From Mastigocoleus testarum BC008 (lineage in GTDB: Bacteria; Cyanobacteriota; Cyanobacteriia; Cyanobacteriales; Nostocaceae): a DNA stretch of 64,000 nt. Location of the stretch: contig NZ_LMTZ01000085.1 in the NCBI RefSeq assembly GCF_001456025.1, positions 5,566 through 69,565 of the forward strand, in the 5' to 3' direction. Below the pieces are notes generated by a model, which saw only the letters and a list, made by a program, of their open reading frames with translations, searched no databases and was not told the origin of the DNA. Below, piece after piece: positions 23,337-33,274 of this stretch (its first letter is position 1; every line of letters starts with the position of its first letter). The translations under genes and the position numbers were made by a program.

Positions 23337-25367
23337 ATGGGTGTTAAGTCAACTGCTGCTTCCTCTGAGGTGGTAAATTCACATTCAGATAAGACGCCAG
23401 TCTCACTCAATGGCGGTAGGAAGAAACAAGATATACAGATGTTACCGCCGTCTACAGTTCAGGAAGTACCACCTAACCAATGGACAATAGAAAAGAGTGA
23501 AGCACTTTACCGAATAGAAGGTTGGGGACAACCTTACTTTTCAATTAATGCTGCTGGTCATGTGACTGTTTCTCCCAAAGGAGATCGTGGTGGTTCTCTA
23601 GATTTATATGAGTTAGTAAATGCTCTCAAGCTACGAAATTTGGGTTTACCCCTGTTAATTCGCTTTTCTGATATCTTAGAAAATCGGATTGAAATTTTAA
23701 ATGCTTGCTTTGCTAAAGCGATCGCCCGTTACAATTATCCCGGCGATTATTGTGGAGTTTTCCCCGTAAAGTGTAACCAACAACGTCATTTAATTGAAGA
23801 TTTAGTTCGCTTTGGTAAACCCCATCAATTTGGTTTAGAAGCTGGTTCTAAGCCGGAATTAATGATTGCTTTAGCGTTACTTGACACTCCGGGTGCACCA
23901 TTAATTTGTAACGGTTATAAAGACCGCGAATACATAGAAACGGCTATGTTAGCCCAGAAAATTGGGCAAATGCCGATTATAGTTTTAGAACAAATTGAAG
24001 AAGTCGATCTGGTAATTGAAGTCAGCGAACAATTAGGAATTAAACCCATCCTTGGTGTTAGAGCTAAACTTAGCACTAGAGGAATGGGACGTTGGGGAAC
24101 ATCTTCTGGAGATCGTGCTAAATTTGGTTTGACAATTCCCGAAATTATTAATGCAGCAGATAAGCTCAGGGATGCCGATCTGTTAGATTCTTTCCAATTG
24201 TTACATTTTCATGTCGGCTCACAAATTAGCGCAATTAACGTAATTAAAGACGCCATTCAGGAAGCCAGCCAAATTTATGTGGAACTGGCGTTGCTGGGCG
24301 CAAACATGAAGTATCTTGACGTTGGTGGTGGTTTGGGTGTGGATTATGACGGTTCCCAAACTAATTTTTATGCTTCCAAAAATTACAACATGCAAAACTA
24401 TGCCAACGATATTGTGGCAGAGTTAAAAGATACCTGCGCTGAAAGAAATATACCTGTACCGACACTTATTAGTGAAAGTGGACGAGCAGTTGCATCCCAT
24501 CAATCAGTTTTAATTTTTGATGTACTCAGCACATCTGAAGTACCTTTTGAAGCTCCAGAAGCACCACGGGAAGGTGAATCTCAAGTTATTAGTTATCTGT
24601 GGGAAACTTATCAATTAATTAGTGAAGAAAATTATCAGGAAGCATATCACGATGCAGCTCAATTTAAAGAGGAAGCAATCAGTCGGTTTAATTTAGGAAT
24701 TTTACCACTCAGAGAACGTGCAAAAGCAGAGCGACTTTACTGGGCTTGTTGTCATAAAATTCTTAGTATTACCAGACAACAGGAATATGTCCCTGATGAT
24801 TTGGAAGACTTAGAAGAAATAATGGCTTCCATTTATTATGCCAATCTTTCAGTATTTCAATCTGCTCCAGATTGCTGGGCTATTGACCAGTTATTTCCAA
24901 TAATGCCCATTCACCGTTTGGATGAAGAACCAACCCATAGAGGGATTTTAGCAGATTTGACCTGCGATAGCGATGGAAAGATTGATCGCTTTATCGACCT
25001 TCGAGATGTGAAGTCGGTATTAGAACTGCATGCTTTTAAAACTGGAGAACCGTACTACTTGGGTATGTTTTTGAATGGAGCTTACCAAGAAATAATGGGG
25101 AACCTACATAATCTGTTTGGGGATACAAATGCAGTTCATATCCAGCTAACACCCAAAGGATATCAAATCGAACATGTTGTTAAGGGTGACACAATGAGTG
25201 AAGTGGTAAGTTACGTGCAGTATGACTCAGAAGATTTGGTCGAAAAAATTCGCCAACGCTGCGAACTTGCTTTGGAAGATAAGCAGATTACCTTGTCAGA
25301 ATCCCAAAAATTATTACAAACTTACGAGCAAAGTTTGAGTCGATATACTTATTTGCTCAAAAGTTAG
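23337..25367 (+). CDS. speA: Biosynthetic arginine decarboxylase
   Basis: This PLP enzyme converts arginine to agmatine, the first step of the plant/bacterial polyamine route. The long protein (676 residues from the chosen start) contains the alanine-racemase-like barrel: GVFPVKCNQQRHLIEDL has the PLP-binding Lys, followed by GLEAGSKPELM, LLHFHVGSQ and the LDVGGGLGVDYDGS loop. The C-terminal beta domain carries DLTCDSDGKI. ATG at 23337 (MGVKSTAASS) matches the usual cyanobacterial start and has AAAGG/AGGA upstream. The ATG-less frame from 23313 is less likely. The gene is monocistronic. Confidence 0.95.
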   Translation: MGVKSTAASSEVVNSHSDKTPVSLNGGRKKQDIQMLPPSTVQEVPPNQWTIEKSEALYRIEGWGQPYFSINAAGHVTVSPKGDRGGSLDLYELVNALKLRNLGLPLLIRFSDILENRIEILNACFAKAIARYNYPGDYCGVFPVKCNQQRHLIEDLVRFGKPHQFGLEAGSKPELMIALALLDTPGAPLICNGYKDREYIETAMLAQKIGQMPIIVLEQIEEVDLVIEVSEQLGIKPILGVRAKLSTRGMGRWGTSSGDRAKFGLTIPEIINAADKLRDADLLDSFQLLHFHVGSQISAINVIKDAIQEASQIYVELALLGANMKYLDVGGGLGVDYDGSQTNFYASKNYNMQNYANDIVAELKDTCAERNIPVPTLISESGRAVASHQSVLIFDVLSTSEVPFEAPEAPREGESQVISYLWETYQLISEENYQEAYHDAAQFKEEAISRFNLGILPLRERAKAERLYWACCHKILSITRQQEYVPDDLEDLEEIMASIYYANLSVFQSAPDCWAIDQLFPIMPIHRLDEEPTHRGILADLTCDSDGKIDRFIDLRDVKSVLELHAFKTGEPYYLGMFLNGAYQEIMGNLHNLFGDTNAVHIQLTPKGYQIEHVVKGDTMSEVVSYVQYDSEDLVEKIRQRCELALEDKQITLSESQKLLQTYEQSLSRYTYLLKS

Positions 25368-25397
25368 AATTTAGCCATAACTTAGAAATCAACGAAA

Positions 25398-25526
25398 GTT
25401 CTGAGTTTTGAGTTCTGAGTTTTGAGTTCTGAGTTTTGAGTTTTGAGTTCTGAATTTTGAATTCTGGGTTTTGACTTTTAACTTCACCCTAAGCGACTCC
25501 TCCCCGCAAACTTTGTGGGGAGGGAG
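25398..25526. repeat. GAGTTTT/GAGTTCT heptamers followed by a CTCCTCCCC hairpin
   Basis: About nine heptamers of GAGTTTT/GAGTTCT/GAATTTT (25398-25475) lie just past speA. A strong hairpin follows at 25497-25526, CTCCTCCCCGCAAA pairing with TTTGTGGGGAGGGAG. The hairpin lacks a clear U tract, so it may be a dispersed palindrome rather than an intrinsic terminator, although it could help end speA transcription. Confidence 0.65.
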
Positions 25527-25649
25527 AGATAATTCACCAGCATGAAATAAAACCAGAAAGGTATATTGCTGATGTTATGGGGATTAAAAAACCCCAATCA
25601 AGCCGTATTTATTAATATGGGGACGTTAATTTGCGATCGACTACTTGTG

Positions 25650-26819
25650 TTAGCTGCCATTAGTTTGCAACAATTCAGCGATCGCTTGTCTTTCCATAGG
25701 AGTGGTAGATGGTGGTGTTTGACGAGTATCTGTAATCAACCAATCTAAAGATGCTGCTTGAACGTCAATTGATGCGCCAGTTTTATCCACGCAGTAGCGT
25801 CCAAAGACTAATTTATCAACTAATCTAACTCCTGCTCCTAAACGAGAATATTCAAAGATTACGCTATTTTCTACAGTCGTATCACTACACACCCAGCAAT
25901 TCGGACCAATCATAGTTGGACCAATAATTTTTGCCCCATCTTCAATTTTAGTCATTGCACCGATATAAACAGGACCTTGGATATCTACTTTGTCCCAATT
26001 TACATTTACGTTCAAGCCAGTATAAACTCCAGGTGCAACTTCATGACCGGGTATGCTAACGTTCTTAATTTTCCCTGTTAATACTCCTTGAATTGCTTGC
26101 CAATAATCGGGAACCTTACCAATATCTACCCACTGAAAGTCCATTGGTATTGCGTAAAAAGGAGCGCCGATTTCTACCAATTTAGGAAATAGCTCCCCAC
26201 CAATATCGTACTCTACCCCTGAGGGAATGTACTTAAATATTTCTGGTTCAAATATATAAATACCAGTACTAATGTTAGTACTTTTGGCTTCTTCTACTTT
26301 AGGTTTTTCTTGAAATTCTTTGACGCGACCTTCTTCATCAGTAACAACGATCCCGTAACTAGAAACCTGATCTTTAGGAACAGATTTCATCACAATAGTT
26401 GCAATTGAGCCTTTGGACTTATGCCACTTTAAAGCTTCTGTCAAGTTTAGGTCGATTAAAGCATCCCCACACAAAACCACAAAGGTATCATCAAAGAAGG
26501 GAGAAAAATCCTGAATTCGTTTCATCCCTCCTGCAGAACCAATGGCTTCCCCTACTAATTTGCCATTATCATCAATTCTTCCCTCAAAAGAATAGGCGAT
26601 CTGCACGCCAAAGCGCTGACCATCACGGAAATAACTTTCTATTTCCTCAGCCAAATGGCTAACGTTGACCATAATTTGATCGAATCCATGTTGACGCAGC
26701 AACTCCAACAAAAATTCCATCACTGGCTTTTGTAGGATGGGGATCATTGGTTTGGGTGTGACGTAGGTAATAGGACGAACGCGAGTTCCTTTACCCGCTG
26801 CTAGAATCATCGCCTTCAT
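25650..26819 (-). CDS. Sugar-phosphate nucleotidyltransferase with left-handed beta-helix C-terminus
   Basis: In this 389-residue protein the N-terminus MKAMILAAGKGTRVRPITY with TPKPMIPI is the nucleotide-binding signature of NDP-sugar pyrophosphorylases. Catalytic-type acidic motifs follow (VLCGDALIDLNL, VDIGKVPDYWQAI). After residue ~250 hexapeptide repeats form a left-handed beta helix (PVYIGAMTKIEDGAKIIGP). Such cyanobacterial proteins are annotated as mannose-1-phosphate guanylyltransferase or glucose-1-phosphate nucleotidyltransferase. The exact sugar and base cannot be settled from sequence. It probably supplies activated sugar for polysaccharide synthesis. It is monocistronic, with a 253-bp spacer after scpA. 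Confidence 0.85.
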   Translation of the reverse strand: MKAMILAAGKGTRVRPITYVTPKPMIPILQKPVMEFLLELLRQHGFDQIMVNVSHLAEEIESYFRDGQRFGVQIAYSFEGRIDDNGKLVGEAIGSAGGMKRIQDFSPFFDDTFVVLCGDALIDLNLTEALKWHKSKGSIATIVMKSVPKDQVSSYGIVVTDEEGRVKEFQEKPKVEEAKSTNISTGIYIFEPEIFKYIPSGVEYDIGGELFPKLVEIGAPFYAIPMDFQWVDIGKVPDYWQAIQGVLTGKIKNVSIPGHEVAPGVYTGLNVNVNWDKVDIQGPVYIGAMTKIEDGAKIIGPTMIGPNCWVCSDTTVENSVIFEYSRLGAGVRLVDKLVFGRYCVDKTGASIDVQAASLDWLITDTRQTPPSTTPMERQAIAELLQTNGS

Positions 26820-27072
26820 AAATATTTATTCCTCAACCAAAAGCCAGTGTACGATCGTCAAGTGATACTTAGTCATCAGTTTATTTATGTTCTTAGTCAT
26901 CACTGTGCCGGATGGATTAGCATGCAACTCCTCACTTATTCAATTCATAAGTAGTTACAGGAAAATCCATTATCTATCTTTAACCTATTTACTCAGATTT
27001 TGGGTTTTACTAAAAAAAACTCCATGAAATAAAACTTGGGTCACAAATTCGCCTACATTACTTCTACCTAAA

Positions 27073-27909
27073 TTACTTCGTCGATATATCTATAGGTTGC
27101 TCGGGATTGATAGTTCGAGCAAGCAAGCGAACTTTTACCTCTTGGTAAAAGTCCTCCTGAAATAATTCGACTTTTGATTGTGCTGATAGTAATAACAATG
27201 CCCAAAATACGCTCACCGTATGAGAGTTAGGGGAATCATGACCGGGGTTTTTAAGTTGTAACTGTGTTTTCTGAGTCCATAATGTTACTAATTGCTCTAA
27301 GTTGACCCAGTTATGTTCTAATTGTAACTCCGCAGCAGAATGGTATAAAACTTGCTCTAATTCCCCTGCTACTTCCGTAAGATTTTCTTGGTGAGCCAGA
27401 TCGAGTGCCGCCCGCATAGTTCTAACGGTCGGAACTCGGTTGCGACGGGGAGGCTTACTCCCCTTCTGCACTAATTTGAGTTGGCTCGCCATAATCTGTA
27501 ACTGCTCGATTAATTCTGGCAAAGTTACAGGACGTTTGGCGGGCGGCATTGCGGCAGGGCGACGGCGAAGTTGTCGTTCTAGTGGGAGTCTGGCAGTTTT
27601 ATAAAGTAATAAATTATCTTCATCCCCTCCTAATTCGTCTTCTGGCAAAACTTCTTCATCAACTTCTGGAGCAAGTTGCATTTGCATTAAGGTGTTTGCC
27701 TTGAATAAAACCAGCATTGAAGCCGACAAAAAAGCTTGCCCCGACTGAGATAGATCGGTCTCGTAATTTCTCGATCTTTTTTGGGGTGCCATTAATTCCA
27801 AGTATCGATCTATCACCTCTATTACCTGCACGTCCCAAGGATCGATTTTTCCTTGTTCTGCTTGGTAAATTAATTGCTGAATTGTCTCCAAAAGCTCCGA
27901 AGCATCCAT
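27073..27909 (-). CDS. scpA: Segregation and condensation protein A
   Basis: This 278-residue kleisin-like protein begins near LLETIQQLIYQAEQGKIDPW, followed by DVQVIEVIDRYLELM and the AFLSASMLVLFKANTLM helix of ScpA. It ends in a winged-helix-like C-terminus (TVSVFWALLLLSAQSKVELF then QEDFYQEVKV). ScpA bridges SMC heads with ScpB in chromosome compaction. Insertions in the middle (EDELGGDEDN and a basic PPRRNRV region) are typical of cyanobacterial versions. It follows the LapA-like gene by 70 bp on the same strand. scpB is not in the window. Confidence 0.9.
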   Translation of the reverse strand: MDASELLETIQQLIYQAEQGKIDPWDVQVIEVIDRYLELMAPQKRSRNYETDLSQSGQAFLSASMLVLFKANTLMQMQLAPEVDEEVLPEDELGGDEDNLLLYKTARLPLERQLRRRPAAMPPAKRPVTLPELIEQLQIMASQLKLVQKGSKPPRRNRVPTVRTMRAALDLAHQENLTEVAGELEQVLYHSAAELQLEHNWVNLEQLVTLWTQKTQLQLKNPGHDSPNSHTVSVFWALLLLSAQSKVELFQEDFYQEVKVRLLARTINPEQPIDISTK

Positions 27910-27979
27910 TTATACACCCAGAGTCAAAAATTCACAACATTCACAATAGAAGAGGTGATAACCTTATTTTTCATATTTC

Positions 27980-28351
27980 TTACTCAGCGTTGGCTTCTTG
28001 CAAATCTTTTGTTTGCATTTCACCGGCTGGAGGAAGTGCAAGTTTTAAGGATTGAACTTCCTCTTGATAATTTTCTATCTTGCTCTTTAATTCTCGAATC
28101 TCCATATTTTTTTGCCGAACTTTTTGGCTGGAGATTAAATTTTGTTGTAATTGGGTCCAGACACTAAATAACCATGCCAAAATCGCCCCCAAGCCAACCG
28201 CTAGTAGGAACTCCACAACAACTGGTGCTTTCACCTCAAGGTTGGGAAGAATTTGAATTGTTGCTGGCTCGCTGTTCTGGATGGCAAATAAGACCAAACC
28301 CAAACCAAGAATAAAAATAATAACAAAGTTTAATTGCCTGACTGGAAACAT
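27980..28351 (-). CDS. LapA/DUF1049 domain membrane protein
   Basis: This 123-residue protein has two transmembrane helices (about 7-24 and 45-66) separated by the AIQNSEPATIQILPNLEVK hairpin, the recognisable LapA-domain pattern. A coiled-coil tail follows (SQKVRQKNMEIRELKSKIEN). In proteobacteria LapA takes part in lipopolysaccharide regulation; the cyanobacterial role is not known. It precedes scpA by 70 bp, probably in one transcript. The 442-bp gap upstream (28352-28793) is AT-rich and holds no recognisable element. Confidence 0.82.
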   Translation of the reverse strand: MFPVRQLNFVIIFILGLGLVLFAIQNSEPATIQILPNLEVKAPVVVEFLLAVGLGAILAWLFSVWTQLQQNLISSQKVRQKNMEIRELKSKIENYQEEVQSLKLALPPAGEMQTKDLQEANAE

Positions 28352-28793
28352 CGCACTAAATTTAGGAAGTAATTAGTTAGGTTTAAGTTTTTATTTGAAA
28401 CTGACAATCAGCTTCTTAGCCAATAGAACTTTATGGTCATACAACTTTTGATTTTTCCTGTTTAGATAAACCTTTTAGTTGTAGTTCACGGCAAGATAAT
28501 ATGAGCATAAAATCAACGAATCAAGTATAGCATGATATTTTTATCTAAATTTAATATAAAAATTAATAGAATTTTTACAAGTATAGAGATTTTTTGGAAA
28601 TTTGAGTAGAGCCCAGATAAATTTAAATAAAGATGGTTTATTGTTTTTTTGATATTAAGCTAAAGAGCCGGAAAATTCCAGGTTTATTTATTTTTGATGC
28701 TTAGTTTTTTGGAATTTACGGTTAAAAAACTGTAGATAATATATTTGGTTAAACAAGTAATAGGACTTAACCTCTATTTATTCCCATTTCCCC

Positions 28794-29831
28794 CTAAGAT
28801 CTATTGTTATTTAAAGTATCAAATGTATCTTTAATTGTTCCAGCAATAGGAATTGCAATTAGTGTCCCAAACAATCCGGCAATTTCAAATCCAATCAGTA
28901 TAGACACCAAAATCCAAACAGGATTTAAGCCAATAAAATCACCAAGTAATTTTGGAGTGAGCAAATTATCTTTAAGTTGTTGAATCAAGATTGCTACCAC
29001 TGCAACTTCAATCGCTAGCCAGAAACTTTGCATCAAAATTAATAAAGTCACTAAGCCAATACCTAAGGTTGCTCCAATAAAAGGGATGAGTTGGGAAATT
29101 CCAATAGTTATGGCAAATAATAGGGCAAATGGTACTCCTAGCAAAAAGAAAATAGGTGTGAGAGTTACTACCATGAATAGTGCAAGCAAAATTTGACTCA
29201 AAAAGTAATAGTGAAAATTAAGTTGTAATGACTTGGCAAAAGGGACGCGAATTTTTTTTGGTAGTATATTTATTAAACCGTGCCACACTCCTTTACCATA
29301 AAGCAGCATATAAAAACTTAAGACAACAATTAATATGAAATTAATTAGCGATGAAAACAAACTTCCTGCAAATCCCACAGCACCCTCAGGAATTTGCTGA
29401 ACTAAATTTTGAATGTAAGTATTAACTTGCTCGCTAATTTGTTTAAAATCTAAAGGTAATCGTCGCCTTCTGGCTAAGTCTGCCAAATGTTCTATATTAG
29501 TTTGGGAAGCTGTTAACCAATCAGGAATTTGGTGTAGTAGCTGAATTGTTTGATCTATAACTATTGGTACAAGGGTAATAACTGAAATTACTAACAATGC
29601 TAAGGAGATTCCCAAAACAGTAATTACAGCCTGAGTTCGACTAAAACGAGCGCGCTCTAAAAATTTGACTAAATAGTTAAGTAAAAAAGCAAAAATAGCC
29701 GCTGTACCGACAAGAGTAATTGGGTGTTGGAAATACCTAAATAGTAAAGACAGCAGCCAAATGTTGAGAGCAATAATTGGACCACTTAGACCATAGAATA
29801 ATAAATTTTGCACAGAGGCTGAAAGGCGCAT
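28794..29831 (-). CDS. AI-2E/PerM family transporter
   Basis: This 345-residue integral membrane protein has about seven to eight helices in the AI-2E arrangement. An N-terminal pair is followed by a hydrophilic loop (residues ~90-160, QTNIEHLADLARRRRLP). The C-terminal membrane block has the family glycine/proline motifs (GISQLIPFIGATLGIG, QQLKDNLLTPKLLGDFIGLN, PVWILVSILIGFEIAG). Members are linked to autoinducer-2 export or to Na+/H+ antiport. The substrate is unknown. It diverges from pdxH across a 15-bp repeat array and is monocistronic. Confidence 0.88.
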   Translation of the reverse strand: MRLSASVQNLLFYGLSGPIIALNIWLLSLLFRYFQHPITLVGTAAIFAFLLNYLVKFLERARFSRTQAVITVLGISLALLVISVITLVPIVIDQTIQLLHQIPDWLTASQTNIEHLADLARRRRLPLDFKQISEQVNTYIQNLVQQIPEGAVGFAGSLFSSLINFILIVVLSFYMLLYGKGVWHGLINILPKKIRVPFAKSLQLNFHYYFLSQILLALFMVVTLTPIFFLLGVPFALLFAITIGISQLIPFIGATLGIGLVTLLILMQSFWLAIEVAVVAILIQQLKDNLLTPKLLGDFIGLNPVWILVSILIGFEIAGLFGTLIAIPIAGTIKDTFDTLNNNRS

Positions 29832-29870
29832 AGGAGCAATCTGTGTGATGTGGGTTAGGCAGGATGTAAT

Positions 29871-29985
29871 CTTTTATAGATTAAACTTTTACAGATTAAA
29901 CTTTTACAGATTAAATTTTTACAGATTGAACTTTTATAGATTAAATTTCTACGGATTAGACACTTTACAAACTAAACTCTTTACA
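29871..29985. repeat. 15-bp minisatellite (ACAGATTAAACTTTT)n
   Basis: About seven units of a 15-bp sequence close to ACAGATTAAACTTTT, decaying to the right, fill the divergent gap between the AI-2E transporter gene and pdxH. They lie where pdxH promoter elements would be expected. Confidence 0.85.
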
Positions 29986-30030
29986 AGTAGGTTGATTAAC
30001 TTTAGCTAGTCGCCAAGAATAAAAACACCG

Positions 30031-30675
30031 ATGGATAGAACAGTAGCCGATCTTCGCAAAGATTACACCCTGCAAGAGTTAAATGAAACTGAGGTAGACC
30101 CTAACCCTGTTATACAATTTCAGAAATGGTTTGACCAAGTATGTTCGGTCGATATACCGGAACCCAATGCCATGACTGTTGCCACAGTTAGTTCTGAAGG
30201 TAAGCCCTCAGCAAGGATGGTGTTGCTTAAAGACTATGATGGCAGGGGTTTTGTTTTCTATACAAATTACAATAGTCGAAAAGGTCAAGAACTAATAGCT
30301 AATCCCCATGCTGCGCTAGTTTTTTGGTGGGCACAACTCGAACGTCAAGTTCGCATTACTGGTAGTGTAGAGAAAATTTCGGCTCAAGAATCAGATGAAT
30401 ATTTTCACAGTCGTCCTTTTAACAGTCGTCTAGGAGCATGGACGTCTAATCAAAGCGAAATAGTTTCCAGTCGCCAAACTTTAGAGCAGCGCTTACGAGA
30501 ACTTCAAGCAAAGTATCAAGATTTAGAAGTTCCACGTCCACCCCATTGGGGAGGTTTTCGAGTCATCCCTGCAGAAATTGAGTTTTGGCAGGGACGCTCC
30601 AGTCGTTTACATGACCGCTTACTATACAGCAGACACGATGATGACACTTGGGAAATAGAACGTTTATCACCTTGA
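30031..30675 (+). CDS. pdxH: Pyridoxamine 5'-phosphate oxidase
   Basis: This FMN enzyme of 214 residues oxidises pyridoxamine/pyridoxine phosphate to PLP in vitamin B6 synthesis and salvage. Conserved blocks are MTVATVSSEGKPSARMVLLK, GFVFYTNYNSRKGQELI, the FWWAQLERQVRITG strand and the C-terminal signature with FWQGRSSRLHDR. The C-terminus ends ...WEIERLSP as in the family, with normal length. The start MDRTVADLRKDYTL is standard. It is convergent with a small unknown gene. Confidence 0.95.
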   Translation: MDRTVADLRKDYTLQELNETEVDPNPVIQFQKWFDQVCSVDIPEPNAMTVATVSSEGKPSARMVLLKDYDGRGFVFYTNYNSRKGQELIANPHAALVFWWAQLERQVRITGSVEKISAQESDEYFHSRPFNSRLGAWTSNQSEIVSSRQTLEQRLRELQAKYQDLEVPRPPHWGGFRVIPAEIEFWQGRSSRLHDRLLYSRHDDDTWEIERLSP

Positions 30676-30698
30676 ATATCAAAGTTTTCAATATTTTT

Positions 30699-30929
30699 TT
30701 AGTTGAGAAAAAGTTTACTCTCATCATCATCCCAAGGCGTAATGTCTTTAGCAATTGATGACTGAGTAGGATTATTTTTTTTCATGTTTTGAATTCGGCG
30801 CTGAGCACAAGGGTATTTCATTAAGGTCAAGAATAGCCAGCGCCATTTATTCAAGTTTAAGCTCTTCCCCTTAAATTTTCTTGTTGTAAGTTTTTTTGTA
30901 TTTAATTTGGAAGTTTTGTTTTCATTCAT
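30699..30929 (-). CDS. Small basic protein of unknown function
   Basis: This 76-codon frame encodes a Lys/Asn-rich N-terminus, a short hydrophobic segment (WRWLFLTLMKYP) and an acidic end (WDDDESKLF). A GAGGTGA ribosome-binding site lies about 10 nt before the ATG. It begins 14 bp after the stop of the 535-residue membrane protein, so co-translation is plausible. I do not recognise a family. The codon composition is AT-rich and it could still be spurious. Confidence 0.45.
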   Translation of the reverse strand: MNENKTSKLNTKKLTTRKFKGKSLNLNKWRWLFLTLMKYPCAQRRIQNMKKNNPTQSSIAKDITPWDDDESKLFLN

Positions 30930-30943
30930 GGGAACTAATCACC

Positions 30944-32551
30944 TCACTCTAACCATTTACTTTCATCAAGTATTTTTTCTATAGCTTTAGCAAACTCCTC
31001 ACCTTTCAGATTAGATAATTGCGAAAATCTATTAAGTTCCTTCAAGAGCACAAACTGTAACTCCGCAAAATTGCCTCGAATTTTTTGCAAATCTGGATCT
31101 TGTCCAGCCCACTTCCAAAAATCATTTTCAGTATTTCTTACTAGAGCATAAACAAGATAAGTTTGAGCTATTCTCTTGATGGAATCGCCCCCATAACCTT
31201 GAGTGAAAGTAATTGCATACCAAGTTGCCATACTGTAAATAAATCGTCCATTCATTTCTAGAGTCGCATCCCAATTTTTCTCGAGATACTCAATTTCATC
31301 TTTAGCTTCTTGAATTTGAACTAGATCCCCTACAAGTAATTGAGATATTGCTTTACCAACTCTTATTCTGCGAATTGACTCTTTATCTGTACATTTTTTT
31401 AATGCACTCTCATATTCCAAAATAGCTTTTCTTTGTAAATTTCTTCCATCACTAAGATACCCTTCAATTTTTCTATCTTTAACATTGCTAATTTGGCGTC
31501 CTTTAGTACTATAAATATCGGCAAGATTTTCATGGGGTTGATACCAGTTAGGGCATAATGTGATTGCTGCTTGGAAATCTTCGATTGCTAGCTTATAGAA
31601 AAAGAAACCATGAGTTGGAGCGCTCGCATAATAAAGAACGCCAAAAAAATTATGAATTTGAGCTTGGTAGCGCATGCGTTTTTTACCAAAGTAAAATTGG
31701 GGGACTGCTGCAACCATTTCTCGTCGCGATAGTTCTATTGCTAACCACCGAGTAGCCGGTTTTAATAGTAATCGGTAACGTTCTTTGAGAGATGGGAATG
31801 CATTATTAGTTTCCTCTTCTCCTTCTTCCCCTTCTTCCCCTTCTAATTTTTGCTCGTGGTTGTTTTCTAAGTTTAGGGGTGATTCCCATACAGTATAAAG
31901 TTTTGAGGCTAGGTGACCTTCAATATCTGTAATTTCAAAAGTAATACCAATTTTTTCGTTATTATTTCCTCGATTTTGCAGGATACTGGTAACTTTTGTT
32001 CCATAGGTTGGAAAAATCACATTCAATAGCTGCACGACTGGATCGATTTGATCGGGTGTGAATTCATTGAGGGAGTCAACTAAATTTGCTAATCTTTGGT
32101 CTGGGGTAGCTCGTGGTAATGCTAACCTGTCATTGGGGCGGTAGCTTTTAGGCGCTACTTTATCAACATGTTCCCTGAGTCTATTGTGAACCCCTTTCAT
32201 TTCCCGCAACAATCTTTCTCGAGCTAATTGACTCAATCCTGGTAGTACGCTATCAAGTTCTTCATTTCCAGAAGCGTTTTTAAAGTTATCAATGACTAAT
32301 TGTGAATAACGGTTCCAAATTAAAAATAAAATGCGTTGAATAATAATAGAAATTAGTAGAATTAGGGCTACTTTGCCTAAAAATAAAAGAATAGTAGTAA
32401 TACTTTTTTCTAAACTTTCTAAATTTCTTACCCAATCTGTAAATGGAGTATTGATATCTGTTTTAAACGCTCTATAACTAGTTTCTTGGGATGAAACGAA
32501 TCCAAATACAAATATAAATAAGATAGCAAGTAGTAAAATCCGCTTATTCAT
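30944..32551 (-). CDS. Membrane-anchored protein with C-terminal helical (TPR-like) region, unknown function
   Basis: This 535-residue protein has an N-terminal signal or anchor helix (MNKRILLLAILFIFVFGFVS) and a second membrane helix (about 55-78, TILLFLGKVALILLISIII). A large soluble part includes an acidic low-complexity stretch (EGEEGEEGEEE) from CTTCTTCCC repeats. The C-terminal ~230 residues are helical and TPR-like (FYKLAIEDFQAAITLCPNWY, QPHENLADIYSTKGRQ), a protein-interaction scaffold. It is similar in style to cyanobacterial TPR membrane proteins of unknown role. A small basic gene follows directly. The upstream gap (32552-33274) holds GC-rich dispersed repeats. Confidence 0.7.
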   Translation of the reverse strand: MNKRILLLAILFIFVFGFVSSQETSYRAFKTDINTPFTDWVRNLESLEKSITTILLFLGKVALILLISIIIQRILFLIWNRYSQLVIDNFKNASGNEELDSVLPGLSQLARERLLREMKGVHNRLREHVDKVAPKSYRPNDRLALPRATPDQRLANLVDSLNEFTPDQIDPVVQLLNVIFPTYGTKVTSILQNRGNNNEKIGITFEITDIEGHLASKLYTVWESPLNLENNHEQKLEGEEGEEGEEETNNAFPSLKERYRLLLKPATRWLAIELSRREMVAAVPQFYFGKKRMRYQAQIHNFFGVLYYASAPTHGFFFYKLAIEDFQAAITLCPNWYQPHENLADIYSTKGRQISNVKDRKIEGYLSDGRNLQRKAILEYESALKKCTDKESIRRIRVGKAISQLLVGDLVQIQEAKDEIEYLEKNWDATLEMNGRFIYSMATWYAITFTQGYGGDSIKRIAQTYLVYALVRNTENDFWKWAGQDPDLQKIRGNFAELQFVLLKELNRFSQLSNLKGEEFAKAIEKILDESKWLE

Positions 32552-32734
32552 TGTTTTACTCTTTATTATTTTGGTACTTATCTAAATTTCCAAATCAATT
32601 TGTTATCTCAAATTGTAAGAGCTAATTCATCAAGCAGATATTAAGAACGCTGTATTTAAACCACACATGAAAGAATTTTTCCATTATCATCAATAATAAT
32701 TTAAGGTTCCTATTTAATTTATGAACAGATAAGT

Positions 32735-33152
32735 TCTGCAAAGACGCGTTAACGCAAGCCCATAAGCCCACCGTAGGTATTGTGTAATGGTTAGGTTATA
32801 ACATCCCGTCTCTACAATCTTGATCTTTACCTACGGTATGCTTACGCGTTTGGACGGAACGCGCTTACAGCGTTTGGACGCAGCAAGCTGTTCATCCGTA
32901 GTATGCCTACTAACACCTCCGGTGCCCCTCACAGCTCTGCATGCAAACATCTTTGATGCGGCTAACACGAATTGTTTAGTATTGCTACGTAACTAAGTTA
33001 TGAATGCATACGGCACTAAGTAATAAAGTTAGGATATCCGTAAATTCTGTTTGTCCTAGGACAGGCTATGCTAACGTCGTAGACGTGCTAAAAGCTGCAA
33101 TTTATAAGCTTTTACTTGTTACTTTTCACTTCTTACTTTTTACTTTTTACTT
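32735..33152. repeat. Dispersed GC-rich repeats and a TACTTTT heptamer tract
   Basis: The region contains words of the dispersed cyanobacterial cassettes (ACGCGTTAACGCAAGCCCAT, GTTTGGACGGAACGCG, GTTTGGACGCAGCAAGC, CCTACGGTATGC). At 33110-33152 there is a TTACTTTT-type heptamer array. No ORF is present. It separates two co-directional minus-strand genes. Confidence 0.6.
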
Positions 33153-33274
33153 GCGCGTAACGCTATATGATAATTGAAAAAATCAAAAAAAATAGAGCGT
33201 TGCACGCTCATTAAAGATAAAAAACCATCGATAATATTTAATTTTATCTTCCCAAAATGCAACGCTATTAATCC

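Noticed and set aside
25497..25526. Hairpin after speA as an intrinsic terminator
   Set aside because: The stem is strong but no U tract follows on the speA strand. It is more like a common dispersed palindrome.
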